The notes beneath the pieces were generated by a model. It made no database searches, had not been told where the DNA came from, and saw only the letters and a list, made by a program, of their open reading frames with translations. Both the position numbers and the translations under genes were made by a program. Positions 23,340-35,769 of a DNA stretch of 64,000 bases are shown here, piece after piece (positions within the stretch are counted from its first letter, which is position 1; each line of letters starts with the position of its first letter). The stretch covers positions 62,001-126,000 of the forward strand of contig MCGE01000056.1 in NCBI GenBank assembly GCA_002105175.1, in the 5' to 3' direction. The DNA is from Absidia repens. Taxonomy: Eukaryota > Mucoromycota > Mucoromycetes > Mucorales > Cunninghamellaceae.

Positions 23340-24090
23340 TATTTCAAATTCCGCGTGAGGATTTTTATTCACTCTGTCGCTCTCTTTCATACCTTTTTCT
23401 TTCTTTCCCTTCTCTCTTTTTTTTTTTTTTTCCTTCACAATTGTAACCGTTCTGAGGTTTGCGTGGACTTAGAATAGTGTCAGGACTACTTTAGACGTGT
23501 TTTCAGCTCAGGGATTACAAGATGCATGGGGAAACCTTTTCATTTTGGAATCGGGATTTTGGACCACCATTTAGTTGGCTTTTTGGAGTCATCATTAGCA
23601 TAGTTTAGTATTAGTTTATCTATAGTTTGTATCTACAACTGAATAAAATATATCTCTTTTTATTTATCTCAATGAAAAATGTCCCATTAGTTTCCTTTCA
23701 TGTCGTGCAATAGATCTCTGTTTTTTCTTTCCGTCACCCCTCCCCTTCGGTTGATGTTGACCATAGCTGTGCTTCAATAAAGGATATCCTGTCAATCATT
23801 CTCATTCTTTTTACAGTACAATATACTAGTTGCTTTTTTTTTTCTTTTTTGTACCAATCTCCATATCTCCCTTAGTTTCCGTCCTGCTACCGTCAATAGA
23901 TCCTTCATTACCTTTACCCACACACTCGAAGTTTAGTATCTACCATATCGCTTTAAACTCAACCTTCCATCCTTTTATTATCTGGCCTCCAACCCCATTG
24001 TATTGCAAGGAAAAGCCCGTTATTATGGCTACTTTGTGGGTGTCCTATCAAACCCCTTCTTTTATCACACTTATCATGACTACTTCCCTC
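23340..24090 (-). repeat. Dispersed repeat family, copy F
   Basis: A minus-oriented copy. Reading on +, it begins with ATTTCAAATTCCGCGTGAGG (a mutated CACGTG end), then a T/C tract, the core (23460-23600, including GGGATTACAAGATGCATGGG), GAATAAAATA unit ends and further units up to about 24090. Its orientation opposes copy C. Confidence 0.7.
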
Positions 24091-25139
24091 CCTCACTCCG
24101 AACCCCAGTGACCGACTAACAGTAACAAGTGAACCACAATAGCTAGCCATAATAATATTTTTATTCAGATGTGGTAAACCTCTTTTCTCTCTCTCTTGGT
24201 TTTGGGTTTTGGTCAACCTTCGGAACAATAAAACGGAACGCCTGATAAGTTTCGTTGAAAAGGTAAAAGTATATACAGTCCCACTTCCCCTCCCCAAGTA
24301 AAAACAATTACAATAATAAATATTTCATTTCCTTTTTATTTTTTAGTGCTGTAGACATACTATCCTATGGGTGGTCCATTCAAGATGGATAAAATGTAAC
24401 TACTGATTATCAAGATAACGTTTGTATTGTTTGATGTTGGCATTACCATCAAACTCTCTCGGTTTACTCATTTGAATTCCAGTGTTGGTATTATCAAAAT
24501 CATCAATACACGCTAGTGCAAGTAAACAATGCCGTACATCGCTGGAGGTCACTCGTATCGGTCTTACTACTGTCAATTGTGTAAAGGTTAGCTATCACTC
24601 TTTGTATTCTCAATATTGCTATTCTTTTATTCCTACTACCATCAATCAATAAAAATCTTGTCTCATTTGTTATGCTTTCCTCTTTCATTCATTCTTTTTA
24701 TTTATTTTATTTTAAAAAATCATCTTGTTCCAATCATAAGTCAATTGTATAGATAGAGTAATTGACTTTGGCTGGATTATCGTCACCCACTGTTGTACCG
24801 AACACCTTGTAGAGCAGTAATAGTATTAATTTACAATGATTATCATTATCAAATAAAAACTTTTTTTTTAAAAAAAAATACACTTTTGTTTCATACTTGG
24901 TATAGTTTTTCATTTGGGTTGATAGACAAAGGAACTAGCCACTGGATGATCACGGCAGATAGTTTAATAATATCGATGTCGGTACAATCTCCGTATCTCT
25001 TTATTGACGCACTCCACACCCTCTTATGGTGTAGTTCAGCAAGAACGTGAAGCAAACCTTCGTTGTTGCAATTTTTTAGAGCATTTTCACGCTTCTAAAC
25101 AGTTGATCTACTATACTGTACTTAGTGTCAGGGGGAGGA

Positions 25140-26167
25140 TGTTATTGTGTCCAGTATAGCGAAGGTTACTCACACTGACAATACGACGGCCTAGGTTGAT
25201 TAATACCAACGGTATGATAAGGCGGGAAGAGTGATATATCACACCTAATATTGTCAATCATTCGCTACGCCTCTGGAAGCGGAACAAGTGATTATAGATA
25301 AGCTGGAATACAGTGCAAAATGATCAATAGAGGCAACTACGCATACAGCATGATATAGATTTATTTAATAGATTGTTTAATAGTAAATGAGCTAAAGTTG
25401 CTAAAGGTCCCTGGGACGTTTTGCGCAGAGAGGAGTTGTAGAACTGGGGAACTAGAAAGTTGCAATAGAAAAATTGTTCACTTATCTCAGAGTATAATTA
25501 ATAAAAATGCATATTTTATTGAAGCAAATTGGATGTACTAAACCTAAAAACGAGGGATTCATTGTAACAAGGGATTTAATGGAAAATTCTGGTGGAGGAA
25601 TCATGAAAGGAACGAAAGTGAGATTTAAAGAATGACCAATACTAATATAATGAGACGACTGTAAAAGGGGAGCTAGTATAATTTACAAAGTATGGGGAAG
25701 TTCAAACGAATATTTTTTTATTGAAGCACATCAACAGTTAACACTCATCATGAGCAGAATGGTAGTAAAAAAAAAAAAAAAAAAAAAAAAGGATCTATTG
25801 CACTAGACATGAAAGATACTAGTGGGACATTTTTAACTGGGATAAGTAAAGAGTTACATATTTTATTCAGTTCCAGATTCAAACGATGGACAAACTAACT
25901 CTAAACTAAACTAATGAAAGGCTCTAAAAAGCCAACTAATGGTACTCTCAGATCCTTGATCCAAAATGAAAGGGTTTCTCCATGCATCTTGTAATCCCTT
26001 AGCTGAAACCCCTTCTAAACTAGTCCTGACACTAATCTAAATCCAACATATCTTCATATAAGTTAAATGATGAAGAAAAAAAAAATAAAAGAAAAAGAAA
26101 AGAAAGAAAGACAGAGCGCCAAAAAAAAAAGGAGGAGTAAATAAGTCCACGTGGGCGGAATCTGAAA
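25140..26167 (+). repeat. Dispersed repeat family, copy C
   Basis: A near full-length + copy. The 5' block (25151-25231, including CCTAGGTTGATTAATACC), several internal units, the core (about 25900-26045), the purine tract and the terminal CACGTG at 26148-26153 followed by GGCGGAATCTGAAA are all present. No coding capacity. Confidence 0.75.
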
Positions 26168-26989
26168 AATGGCCTCTCATAAGCATCTGGTTTGCAACCT
26201 TTTTTTTTTATTGTGTGAATACAATAAAGGAACATCCTTTTTCCTTTGAGATTTCTTTTACCATGGTAAAAATTGCCTCCATACAACATCAACGGTATGG
26301 CGGTTCCTTCTTCTTTTTATTTTTTGACAGCAAGTTCTACTATTCAACAGTGTCTCTCTTTCTTTTTTGTAACTTCCCACCGTCCAGCATCGGCAATCAG
26401 GTGTTTTTTTTTCTCTCGATGCTTTTTGCAGTAAACATAAAGTAAATAAATCCAGTTTAGTTTACCTGCCCCGTCCCGCTTACCATAGAATAGTTTATCA
26501 CCTAAATACAGGATAATCAAATGCGCTTTTCGGCGTGGTTTCAAAAAATGGTCGCGCGATGGATGAATAAAAAAAAAAAAGAGGTGATAGCGCATGAAAG
26601 TAAAGTGATTGAAGCACACTGGAAAGTTTTGGAGAGAAATCATTTATTGAATCACAATCGATCCTGATGATATGTTCTCGCATATGTATACACTCCTGGA
26701 AAAAAATGACATTCTCTTTTTCAAACCTATTCTATATAACTCCCCAAGTGTGAAATGCAGAAGGGGCAACGACAAAGTATTTTGTAGTTGGGTAGGGAGG
26801 GGATTCACACAGACACAAGCCTGGAAGGGTTTCTACGCACAAATCTATACAGTGTAAATGAGGCGGTGGATCAAATCGCCTTAATATTCACCCCGTTTCT
26901 TTTCTGCACACACGCACACACCTGTCTTTTTTATTTAACGCACATGTATACACACCCGACAAAACATATATTGTAGAAGTTCGACAAAG

Positions 26990-27160
26990 AGACAAATAAT
27001 AAAAGTGACAAGGCATATTTTATTCAGATGTAGATAATAATTGTGATAAACTGACACTAATCTAACCTGACTATAGCTCCATGGCACTACTCTCTAATAT
27101 GAGGTTAATCTAATGAAGGTCCCAAATCAACGGATCCAAAATCGTCCGATGGGGAAATGA
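26990..27160 (+). repeat. Dispersed repeat family, fragment I (decayed)
   Basis: A short + oriented fragment. GCATATTTTATTCAGATGTA, GATAAACTGACACTAATCTA and a diverged core piece (GATCCAAAATCGTCCGATGG) align in order with the other copies, then similarity is lost. It has no terminal box. Confidence 0.5.
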
Positions 27161-27509
27161 ATATTGAACAACCAATATCTTTTTCTTTCTGACTATCCCA
27201 GGCCTCAGTGTTCATCTTGCGAACACCCTAAGAATACATCATACACACAGGTCATTTTTATGCAGTGCAAATATTCAAAACTAACTATTATCATGAATAT
27301 GTGTTACCCAGTTTTCAAAAAAAAATGTTTCCAAATAAAAGACAAAGGTAATAAATACATGTATATATAATGCAAATGAAGATAACAAGTCATTTATTAA
27401 ATGAATAAATAGTACATACTATAAACTATATACTATATAAATCACCAAAAAAAAAAAAAAAAAAAACTACCACAATACCAACAATAAACAACACAAAAAT
27501 ATACATCAC

Positions 27510-30500
27510 TTAAATATCATCTTCCTCGTTGTCGCTGTCATCCATGTGATCATCCTCCATGTCACCCGCACCAGATGAGAAAAGTTCACTCATATTATGG
27601 TCGTCATCATCGTCATCATCATCATCATCATCATCATGATCGGTGTCAGTATCCATTTGTACCCAGTCAGGATGGCGTTGTCGATACAGTCTGGACATGT
27701 TTTCCAAAAAGCTTCTTGTCAAAAAAGATTCCCGCTGCCTGTCTCGGTGGTACCGCGCATTCCTTGCCGCAATGTCATCCGCTTGATCCACTTGCGATGT
27801 ATACAATGAGGAGGACGAAGAGGAGGCGGAAGAAGTGGACAAAGTGTTACCGGTCGGGGTAAATATCTTGATCGTGTCATCAATCCCAGAGATAGCCAAG
27901 TAAGGTAAAAAGGGATGGCCCTGGATCACATTGACGGTGTCTTGATCAGCTTTCAAAATCTGCACAATGTTGCCAGTCTTCTTGTCCCACATAAACGCAC
28001 GCCCATCATCACTGCCAGATACAATATATTCGTCTTGCGCACCATAGAAATTGACATCCTTGATTGTCTATTTTCCCCCCCCCCAGAAAAAAAAAAACGT
28101 TTAGATTTTCTCTAAAACGTTTCACCACCTCCCTCCCTCTCTCCTTTTTTTTTTCTTTTTCCAGGGTGATGACTTACTCTAATATTGCCATGTCCTGTGA
28201 ATTTTTTCCTATGTCCAATGATCCCCACATCGCTTTGAAAATCTGTTCTGATCGACCTTTGATGGCGTTCCAATTGATCAAATCCATTACTACTGTCAGA
28301 AGGATCGTCATCTTCGAGTCCAGAATCGAAAAAGTGGTCGTCCACAGAAAGATAATCCATCACACGCCCAAGCTCGTCGTCATCATCATCGTCGTCGTCA
28401 TCATCATCATCGTCGTCGTCGTCGTCATCGTCGTCATCATCGTGATCGTCATCTTCATCACTGTTGTTTTCGTCTTCATCTTCCATGTCGTTCTCGTCAT
28501 GCTGGCTGTCTTCATTGTCTTGTTCATCGTCGTCCAGCATCACATCATCCTGTTGCCGCATCATCGAGCGCATCTCTTCCTCCGAAGGTATATAGTCTTC
28601 TTCGCCGTGCAATCGTGGGTTCATGAGGATACCGTTGTAAAGTAACCGGTCAGAGGGAGTCCACGGTGTTGGTGTTGTTGCTGTTTCTGAGGTGGGGAAA
28701 GGGAACGGGTATAATAAGCGAAACCAATCAGTTTGATCTTCCATTGGCGACATTGGTAAAGAAGAGGATGCCTGTGAAGAAGCTGAAGCTGATGTTGATG
28801 ATGATGATGATGATGAAGTCGAAGAGGAAGGTGGGGTCGAGACTTTCCGGTGATGGTCGGTAGCAGTCGTAGCAGCAGAATAGTGACGGTGAGTGGTTGA
28901 TTTTTTTCCTTCCTTCTTGATCCCAGCAAGTCTATCGAGGTCCACTTTCGCCGCGGTGACCAATTGATGCATAAGGTCGGAGTAGTAGATAAACAGTCGG
29001 GCATATCCATTTTTAGCGATTTCGTAGCGGTCGGCAGATGACATTTCACTAAACAGGACCAGCACTTTGGATGCGAAATGAGATGTGTCAAAGATATACC
29101 TTGCAATGCCAGGAAGAAGGGATTGACGCATCGATTTTGTTGTTGCTGTTGCTTCGAGGTCTTGCCGTTCTTGAGCACCCACATCACCACCAGAGATAAG
29201 CCAATGAGTGATCACAAAACACCACATACCCTTCCAATTCTTGGGAGCAATTTGTTGAGCCCGGCCAATTTGTACCCGAATGGCGGTCAAGTCGTCATGC
29301 ACACTTCGGGTCCGTTCGTCGTTGAAGTTGTTTCGATCGAAGTCGGGTTGTTTAATGTTTCGCGTTGCTCTTGTTGCAAAGATCACCGCTGTCATACAAT
29401 GCAGCCACGTGTGTTCCAATTGAGTGATGGCCCGCTGTGGTGGCGTTTGTGAGTCTAGTGATGATTCATTTCCGCCACCCCCATGTTGAAGATATAAGTA
29501 ATGGTCGTTTAAAAGCCGCAAAGCGTGGGATAAGTCGCCGTCTTCCATTGCCTGAATGACGCTTTCTCTGTTGGAGGCCAGTTGGAATTTCGTCCGATCA
29601 GAAGGAGGTGGTGGTATCATGGATGTTCGCGAATCATCATCATTGTCGTCATCGTCATCGCCCAAAATAATGTCAACATTTTCTTTTTCGTCGCTGTCAT
29701 CATGAGATCGAGTCATAGGGTCAGTGGCCAATGATGGTAGGGGTGGTGATGAGGAGGTCTTTATTGAAACAGGTGAGTGAGGAGATCGCTGTTGTTGCTG
29801 GTATTGCCGCAGTCGTTGAAGGGCTGGAGCGGATGATTGTTTTAGCGTAGAGGTCCACCTTTCGGTTGTAACAGGAGTGTCCAAAATGTTGAAGAGATAT
29901 GCACCACTAGCAGCCCAGTTTCCCAATAGTTCATAGCCGTTCGCATCACTGAATCTACATGCGGTAACGTATCGATTTTCTCGACGGCTGCCTCCAGGTT
30001 GATTGTCAGATGGTGCAAATCGTAAAACACATTGGGAAGCAGGAGATTTATCCACATTTCTGCCGGCACCATGATCAAAAGACGAGGAACAAATCATTCG
30101 CCTGTCGTGGAGATACATAAAATCATCCATTCCGGCAATGACAAAGTATTGAGGTCTATGTTTGTTGATGGTCATGCTGTTGATGTCGAGTCCATATTGA
30201 CTATAATCCAATAATGGCTTTGGACATCCTTGTCGGAGGGGACGTGGTGATACGGTACGATGTTGTGAGCTGTAATTTCGAGAATGTTGTCTGACAGCGG
30301 TATTGAAGGAGCGAATGTAATGTGGTGTACAAGTATGAGGTTGGCGAAGATCAAAATGGCGTACAGTACCTGAAGAGAAGAAATTAACAACCAGTGTATA
30401 CTTGAGTGTTGATTTTGTAATTACCATCTTCAGAGCAAGTCAAAAATTCGTATGGGTTGTATGCTTCGGTACATATTCGCTTGACAGGATCACTATGACA

Positions 30501-31147
30501 GGTATATACATGCTGTAATTGTTCATTCGGTGAGCCATTCAAATCAAAAATGCGAAGTTCAGAATCACCAGCTGCGGAGATGACAATTTGATCGGAAGTG
30601 TTGGGCATAAATTTGGCAGCAAAGATGTTGTCACGATGACCTTGATCACAATGATAATAAAAGCGTGAGTGAGTTTCATAGTTGATGATAATCATGAAAA
30701 TGCTGACTTACCAGTTTTGATAACAACCTTCTTTTGATAATCACCATTTTCAAATGGATACCATATTCTAAGAGTTTGATCATCTGAGCCAGAAAGAAGC
30801 TTGTCACCATATTGAGACCAGCTAAATAAAGACAGTGACAAAAAAAAAAAGTTAAACAAAGAATACAAACTCGAAAACGGTGATGCGTTAACTTACTATA
30901 ATGCATTTACACAACCTTGATGACCAACGAGTTCCTTGTGCAATCCCAAGTGATTAACAAAATAACGATCACCATACACTGCTCGAACTAGAAGAATGGT
31001 AAAAAATTTGTTAAAAGAGTATAGTAGATGACTTGATCATCCATATTTACCGAAGTCCCGTCGAGCCATCTCTTTGTTAGGGACTGGGGAGGAGTAATTG
31101 GGATACAAGCTTCTATTCCATAGACATGATTGTATGGTAGCAGACAT
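27510..31147 (-). CDS. DCAF6/DCAF8-type WD40 protein (candidate CUL4-DDB1 substrate receptor)
   Basis: Six exons (31147-31051, 30987-30897, 30821-30712, 30640-30425, 30369-28178, 28067-27510) give 1,087 aa. The N-terminal WD40 blades include GHQGCVNAL(Y)WSQYGDK, SGSDDQTLRIW and GHRDNIFAAKF. A TVRHFDLR strand resembles the DWD box (WDxR) that docks on DDB1. The last exon supplies the closing blades: YIVSGSDDGRAFMWDKKTG and GHPFLPYLAISGIDDTIKIF. This split arrangement, with a long insert between early and late blades, is typical of DCAF6/DCAF8/WDTC1 proteins (Iqw1-like in fission yeast). The insert holds a helical region, Ser/Pro-rich linkers and an Asp run of more than 20 residues (28371-28445); a second Asp run sits near the C-terminus. 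It shares a 197-bp divergent promoter with the next gene. Confidence 0.85.
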
Positions 31148-31344
31148 AGTATTGGATATACATAAAAACAAAAGTAAACAGAGGGAAAGGCCGCAGAAAG
31201 TCAAAAACCCACAAAAAACATCTATGCCAAATTAAGTTTCAATCCCCGAAAGCAATTATAAAATCCAGCCCTTTTTCTCCCCACACTTTTTTCTCATTCA
31301 AACAACCTTTTGCTCTTGCTTTTTTCTCTTCTTCAGCCAACTTC
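31148..31344. promoter_or_regulatory. Compact divergent promoter (DCAF-like / Tyr-rich gene)
   Basis: Only 197 bp separate two start codons pointing away from each other. A TATAAAAT box lies at 31257-31264, 81-88 bp before the + strand ATG at 31345, followed by a pyrimidine-rich leader (31268-31335). No clear TATA box faces the minus gene. Confidence 0.55.
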
Positions 31345-31687
31345 ATGGGAAGCAGCCACAGTTATATGGATCCCTATCTCTATCAAAGTATGTATGATTA
31401 TGGTGCAGACTCGTTTGATGTCATGGTAAGAACATAGCAACACTAGTTGCGTCAAAAATGCAAGAAATTAATTTTATTCTTTGCAACATGTCAAATAGAA
31501 TAAATGGAGATGGTTTGGAATGCCACGGTACTACTCCAGCCCACCTTATTATTCCTCACCATACTATTATCCAAGACAAATATCCCCTTATCCTTCAAGT
31601 TATTACTGTGCTAACTATGCCTCTATACAGCGTCCGTATTCGTATCCCTTGGTCAATTATCGATCCCCTTACTCACGATTATTTTAA
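31345..31687 (+). CDS. Small Tyr/Ser/Pro-rich protein with possible N-myristoylation signal
   Basis: Two exons (31345-31425, 31499-31687) encode 89 aa. I do not recognise a family. The start MGSSHSYMD fits the N-myristoylation pattern (Gly2, Ser6). The rest is rich in Tyr, Ser and Pro: repeated PxYYSSP and SPYY motifs, PRYYSSPPYYSSPYYYPRQ (31520-31580) and a final YRSPYSRLF. Support for a real gene comes from a good donor (GTAAGA) and acceptor (AAATAG), phase agreement, a TATA box about 85 bp upstream, a pyrimidine-rich leader, and the loss of Tyr/Pro bias in the other frames. Such a sequence could be a lipid-anchored, phase-separating or cell-surface-associated protein, but this is inference only. 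Confidence 0.6.
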
Positions 31688-32283
31688 AAGCCCTTATTCA
31701 CCTCATATTTACTCATAGTCATTTACATCACATGCCCCTTACTCTCTCACCATTTATATATATATATATACACACACACTTGATCACAATTCATAAATAA
31801 ATAAAGACAAACAATGATTTATAAAGAAACAACGAACTCCTTTAGTGCCACATGTTCCATGTTTACTTGGATTCATGCTGAAGGTTAGTTTAATGTCAGC
31901 TGACTTTTTTAGTCCTCGTCATTGGTGAAAACATATAGAACTTCAAAAAGGAGTTTACCACATGGTCGTGGATTCACCATTGGCCATAAACATCAAAATC
32001 ACATAAAACCTTCGGCAGAATAGTGATGAAGATTGAGGATTTACATGGGATGGAGTAAAAAAAAAAAAAGGCTTTTTCTCAGCGGGTTACATTTTTTGCA
32101 TTGTTTCCCAAGTGACCCAATGGGTGATGGATTTTAAACCCCGAGCGGGTGCCAGCATCTCCAAAACAAAAAAAAAAAAATTATCACATTCACGTTTTCT
32201 TATTTTATTTTTTTGGAACGCCTTTTTTTCCTTTTTTTTCTCATTCCCATACCAAACACATAAATATATATATATTACAAAGG
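31688..32283. other. Intergenic, no gene seen
   Basis: Between the Tyr-rich gene and Lunapark, both on +. It contains a TA/CA microsatellite (31757-31778), an A run (32058-32070) and a T/C-rich leader upstream of the Lunapark ATG. Frames crossing into Lunapark are out of register and rejected. Confidence 0.5.
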
Positions 32284-33795
32284 ATGGGTGGTTACCTGTC
32301 AAAGGAAAAGGTAAAAATAAGTCACTTGCCTTTTACTTTCTTCCTACTAACGATGCAAGAGGATTTTCTAGACTGATCCCAATGACTATGAAAAAGTCCT
32401 CTCGGAACTGGATGAAAAAATACAAAAGGTGGAAATCAAACTCTCTGATATCAAGGTACGACAACGTCGAACAGGTGTTTTGGTAGTCACTTACAGCACA
32501 CTGGCTTGGTTAGTCTATGTTGCCTATTCCTTTTTATCACTTCAACAACACGACCTTTCCATGGACTATTCGATGGCCTTTCAGGTGGCCGTGATTCTTA
32601 TTATTCCTATTGGGTAAAAACCAAACAAAAAGGTACCCGCGTCTTCGTCCTTTGTCTCATTTGTTGTATCTTTCTCTTTCTCTTTTTTTTTTTTTTGTAT
32701 GTATGTCTTTTTAGGATTTACTATTTGCGAAAAGGACTTGTGTGGTTTTATGCACGGAAACAAACCTCGGAAGAAACTAATCTGACCTCACTGCGTGCTC
32801 AACAAAAACTCAAGGTGGAAGAATTGAAAAAGAAAACATCTTACTATACAACACAATCACTACTGGAAAGGTATGACTCGGAGGCTTTGGCAAGAAAGAA
32901 GCAACAGGAACTGGCAAAACAAAAACAACAGCAACAGCAACAACAACAGCAGCAGCAGCAACAGCAATTACGTCAACGAAAACCAGGTATGATTTCAAAT
33001 AACACGTGTGGATAAAACGGGGCAGGGGTGATAGAGAACGTATTTAATTTATAATTATTATTACATAGTGTCAATGCCAGGTCCAAGAGGAATGCAAGGC
33101 CCGGTAGGCAATCCACAACAACAACAACAACAAGACGGTCGAGTTATTGTCACTGGCGCTCCTGCTCCCATGGTCCCTTCACTGAATCAAATCCAACCCC
33201 CTGCGCCAAAAGGTCCTCCACAATGGTACGATAAGATTATTGATGCGCTTATAGGTGAAGAAGGTCCCGAAACAAAGTATGCTTTGATTTGTCATCATTG
33301 TTTTGCTCATAATGGCCTGATTCTACCAAGCGAAGTGGATACTATTCGTAAGTGTATTTTCTTTGTTTTCTTGTGGGGGGGGGAGAGTGAGAGTTGCAAA
33401 TCGAATAGGGTATACACAATCTAACATGGCATATATCTTTTTTCTTTTGATGTGTAGAATACACTTGTCCCAATTGCAAAAAATTCAATCCATCTCGAAA
33501 ATCTCGACAACTGCACCCAGATGGTCCTGTGCTTCCACCTCGAACACCGTCCCCCATGGCTTCACCTATTGCACGCCATGCACAGCTTCCAAGCCAACAC
33601 AAGGATCATGATGTAGTAGGACAACAACAAGTATCGGATATAGATATCAATGATGACGATGATGATACCTCCATTGCAGCAAGAGTACGACAAAGAAGGG
33701 ATCCCTCGCTACTTGGACATAGCAGCAATGATAGTAATAACACCAATGGAACTAACGGCAGCAATGACAGTGATGCCAGCAATGACGAAGCATGA
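32284..33795 (+). CDS. LNP1: Lunapark family ER three-way-junction protein
   Basis: Five exons (32284-32310, 32372-32613, 32715-32986, 33069-33347, 33458-33795) give 385 aa. The layout matches Lunapark: an N-terminal Gly2 start (MGGYLSKEK, possible myristoylation), a short coiled coil, two hydrophobic segments (GVLVVTYSTLAWLVYVAY, then AFQVAVILIIPIG) forming a membrane hairpin, a second coiled coil ending in a poly-Gln run of 12 or more, then the Lunapark signature QWYDKIIDALIGEEG followed by a Cys4 zinc finger split between exons 4 and 5 (ICHHC and YTCPNC). In yeast and animals Lnp1/Lunapark stabilises tubular ER three-way junctions, acting with atlastin-type GTPases and reticulons. The C-terminal tail is acidic and Asn/Ser-rich. 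Assignment is very secure; the poly-Gln length may vary between strains. Confidence 0.93.
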
Positions 33796-34450
33796 CTGAC
33801 ATTGGACCAATAGGAATATTAGTAGCTAGTTAGTAGTATATATCAAATTTCGCTTTACTGTGATGATCTGGATTTTATACAATAAAACCGACTTGTTTTT
33901 TTTTTTTTTATCTATTCTTTGTCTCGTCCTCGTTACTTTGCCGTTTTATTATTATTCTTATTTATTTATTTATTCACCTTACAATATACAGATGACCTTC
34001 TAGTTAATTACTGACACAATCACCCATATAGAAACAATTCACCATCATTTGACTCCTTCTCCACACATGTCCTATATTATTTATTACACCCTTAAAAAGT
34101 TAGATGCATGAAAATCAATACCAACAATAAAACCCTCTTAATCGCGCTATAATAAAGAATGAACCCTTTTAGTTGCATATACCTATCCAGTGATAACCCA
34201 ATCAAAATAGTCAATTGGCCCCTTTTTCCCATAACTTTATGCATGATGTATGACCCTTTCTTGTTAGAAATACACACTATACACACACTCGTACATATTG
34301 ACCCAAAAAACCAATCCGTTTGATGTCAGTAAAGATGATATTTATTGGACAAGAAAAAAAAAAATACAAGAAAATGATGATTCAAAGAGATGAGACTGGA
34401 TTATATAAAATTAAAAAATACATATATAATATAAAACTAAATCAATGAAT
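33796..34450. other. Convergent 3' flanks (Lunapark / eL32)
   Basis: The two genes converge here. The DNA is AT-rich with AATAAA-type signals (for example near 33880) and T runs; (TTAT) repeats occur near 33955-33975. No gene is seen. Confidence 0.5.
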
Positions 34451-34954
34451 CTATTCTTGGGATCGGAGACGAGCACCAGCATTGATGACCTTGACGTTGA
34501 GTTGGGCAGCACGTTCGAGAATGGTGACACGGTTCTTGGAAGAGATGTTGTGAGCGATTTCGGCGGCGTAAGAGCGGTTGTGCATCAACAACAAGTCGAG
34601 TTCACGGACGTTGGACACGGTGAACTTGCGGAAACCGTTGGGCAACATGTGGCGAGTCTTCTTGGCAGAGCCATAACCGATCTTGGGCATGGGGGCTTGA
34701 CCCTTGAATCGACGACGGACACAACTGTCAATACCCTTGGGCTTTCTCCAGGATTCCTATAGTAGTAGTAGAAATAATAATGGAATGGAGATGATGAGTA
34801 TTCCGATAATAGTTCTGTGGAAGTCTATAGTGTGAGGGGGGTGGGATGAGGGAATAATACGTACACCGACACGCATGAAGCGGTTGGATTGATGACGCTT
34901 GAAGGTAGCGGTGCGCTTCTTCACAATGGTGTGCTTAACGGCAGGAGTGACCAT
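34451..34954 (-). CDS. RPL32: 60S ribosomal protein eL32
   Basis: Two exons (34954-34865, 34756-34451) give 131 aa, the usual length of eL32. The sequence is unmistakable: basic N-terminus ([20 protein letters not shown]), [36 protein letters not shown], and the C-terminal half [18 protein letters not shown]. eL32 sits on the solvent side of the large ribosomal subunit. The intron falls after codon 30, and a CTAG acceptor just before the ATG (RC of 34966-34969) hints at an additional intron in the 5' UTR, as is common in fungal ribosomal protein genes. Codon choice is more C-rich than in the neighbours, as expected for a highly expressed gene. Confidence 0.95.
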
Positions 34955-35769
34955 GGTTATCTACTAGATCAAATGACAAAAAGAAAAGAAAAGAAAAAAG
35001 TAAGTACATGATAAAAAAACAATGACCGATTCCATTCTGACAACCCATCCTCATGGACATCTCTTGCTTCACACACACACACACATTAATTCTTCATGCG
35101 TTTCACTCTATCCACTCATCCATCCATCCATCCATCCAACTATTCGCACATCATTGCATTTGTAATCTTTTCTATCATCCGTATCCCATCTTCTTTTTTA
35201 ATCCATTCCATAACCCAGAGTTGTCAGTTGGTGGTGTATACATACAAAGCAAATTAAGAGGAGGAAAAAAGACCGTAGTAAGGCTGCCCCTCCATTTCTT
35301 TTGAGACAAAAGCTCTCACACAGCTGGCGGTGATTGAAAACAATCAACTTTGGGCAGTGGCGGCAAATAAAATAAATCAATACAACTAGAAAGCATACAC
35401 ACACACACACACATAAATAACCAAAAAAAAAAAAAGTTGAAGATATCATTTCGTTTATTGAAGGGATGCTTATAATAATAAAAATGGTACTAAATGGTGT
35501 GACCAAAAACGTACTATAGATATAAACTGTGTAAGAGGAAGTGTTATAAATAATGAGGGAATTGTCAATAAATTTGATATTGGGTAGCTGCAACAACATA
35601 GTGATTGGATCCGGAGACAAAGAGAGACCGTCCTTTTTTGTATTATTATTATTGGCACCGTTTAATACTGCAACATATACAAAAAATAATAATAAGAATA
35701 AGAATAATAATTGAATACGTGTGTAATATAAAACGCTAACAAGAAGACGACAACCAACCTTTGTCATAT
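34955..35769. other. eL32 promoter region and CC2D1 3' flank; microsatellites
   Basis: Contains the eL32 leader and promoter, a (CCAT) tetranucleotide run (about 35117-35140) and a (CA) run (35397-35413). Frames on both strands are hydrophobic low-complexity translations of A/T-rich DNA. No gene is supported. Confidence 0.5.

Larger units (their letters stand above)
20783..27509. other. Gene-free repeat island 1
   Basis: No protein gene is supported over 6.7 kb. It holds repeat copies J, F, C and a decayed piece I, plus A runs (for example 25769-25790) and AT-rich DNA. F and C face away from each other and bound an interval of about 2.8 kb. Between the repeats the DNA shows only short, compositionally random frames. 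The 3' end (27,400-27,509) is the 3' UTR side of the DCAF-like gene. Confidence 0.6.

Noticed and set aside
28064..28645. + strand frame of 193 codons rich in Val and Ile
   Set aside because: Antisense of the Asp run in the DCAF-like gene; GTC/ATC repeats give artificial Val/Ile stretches.
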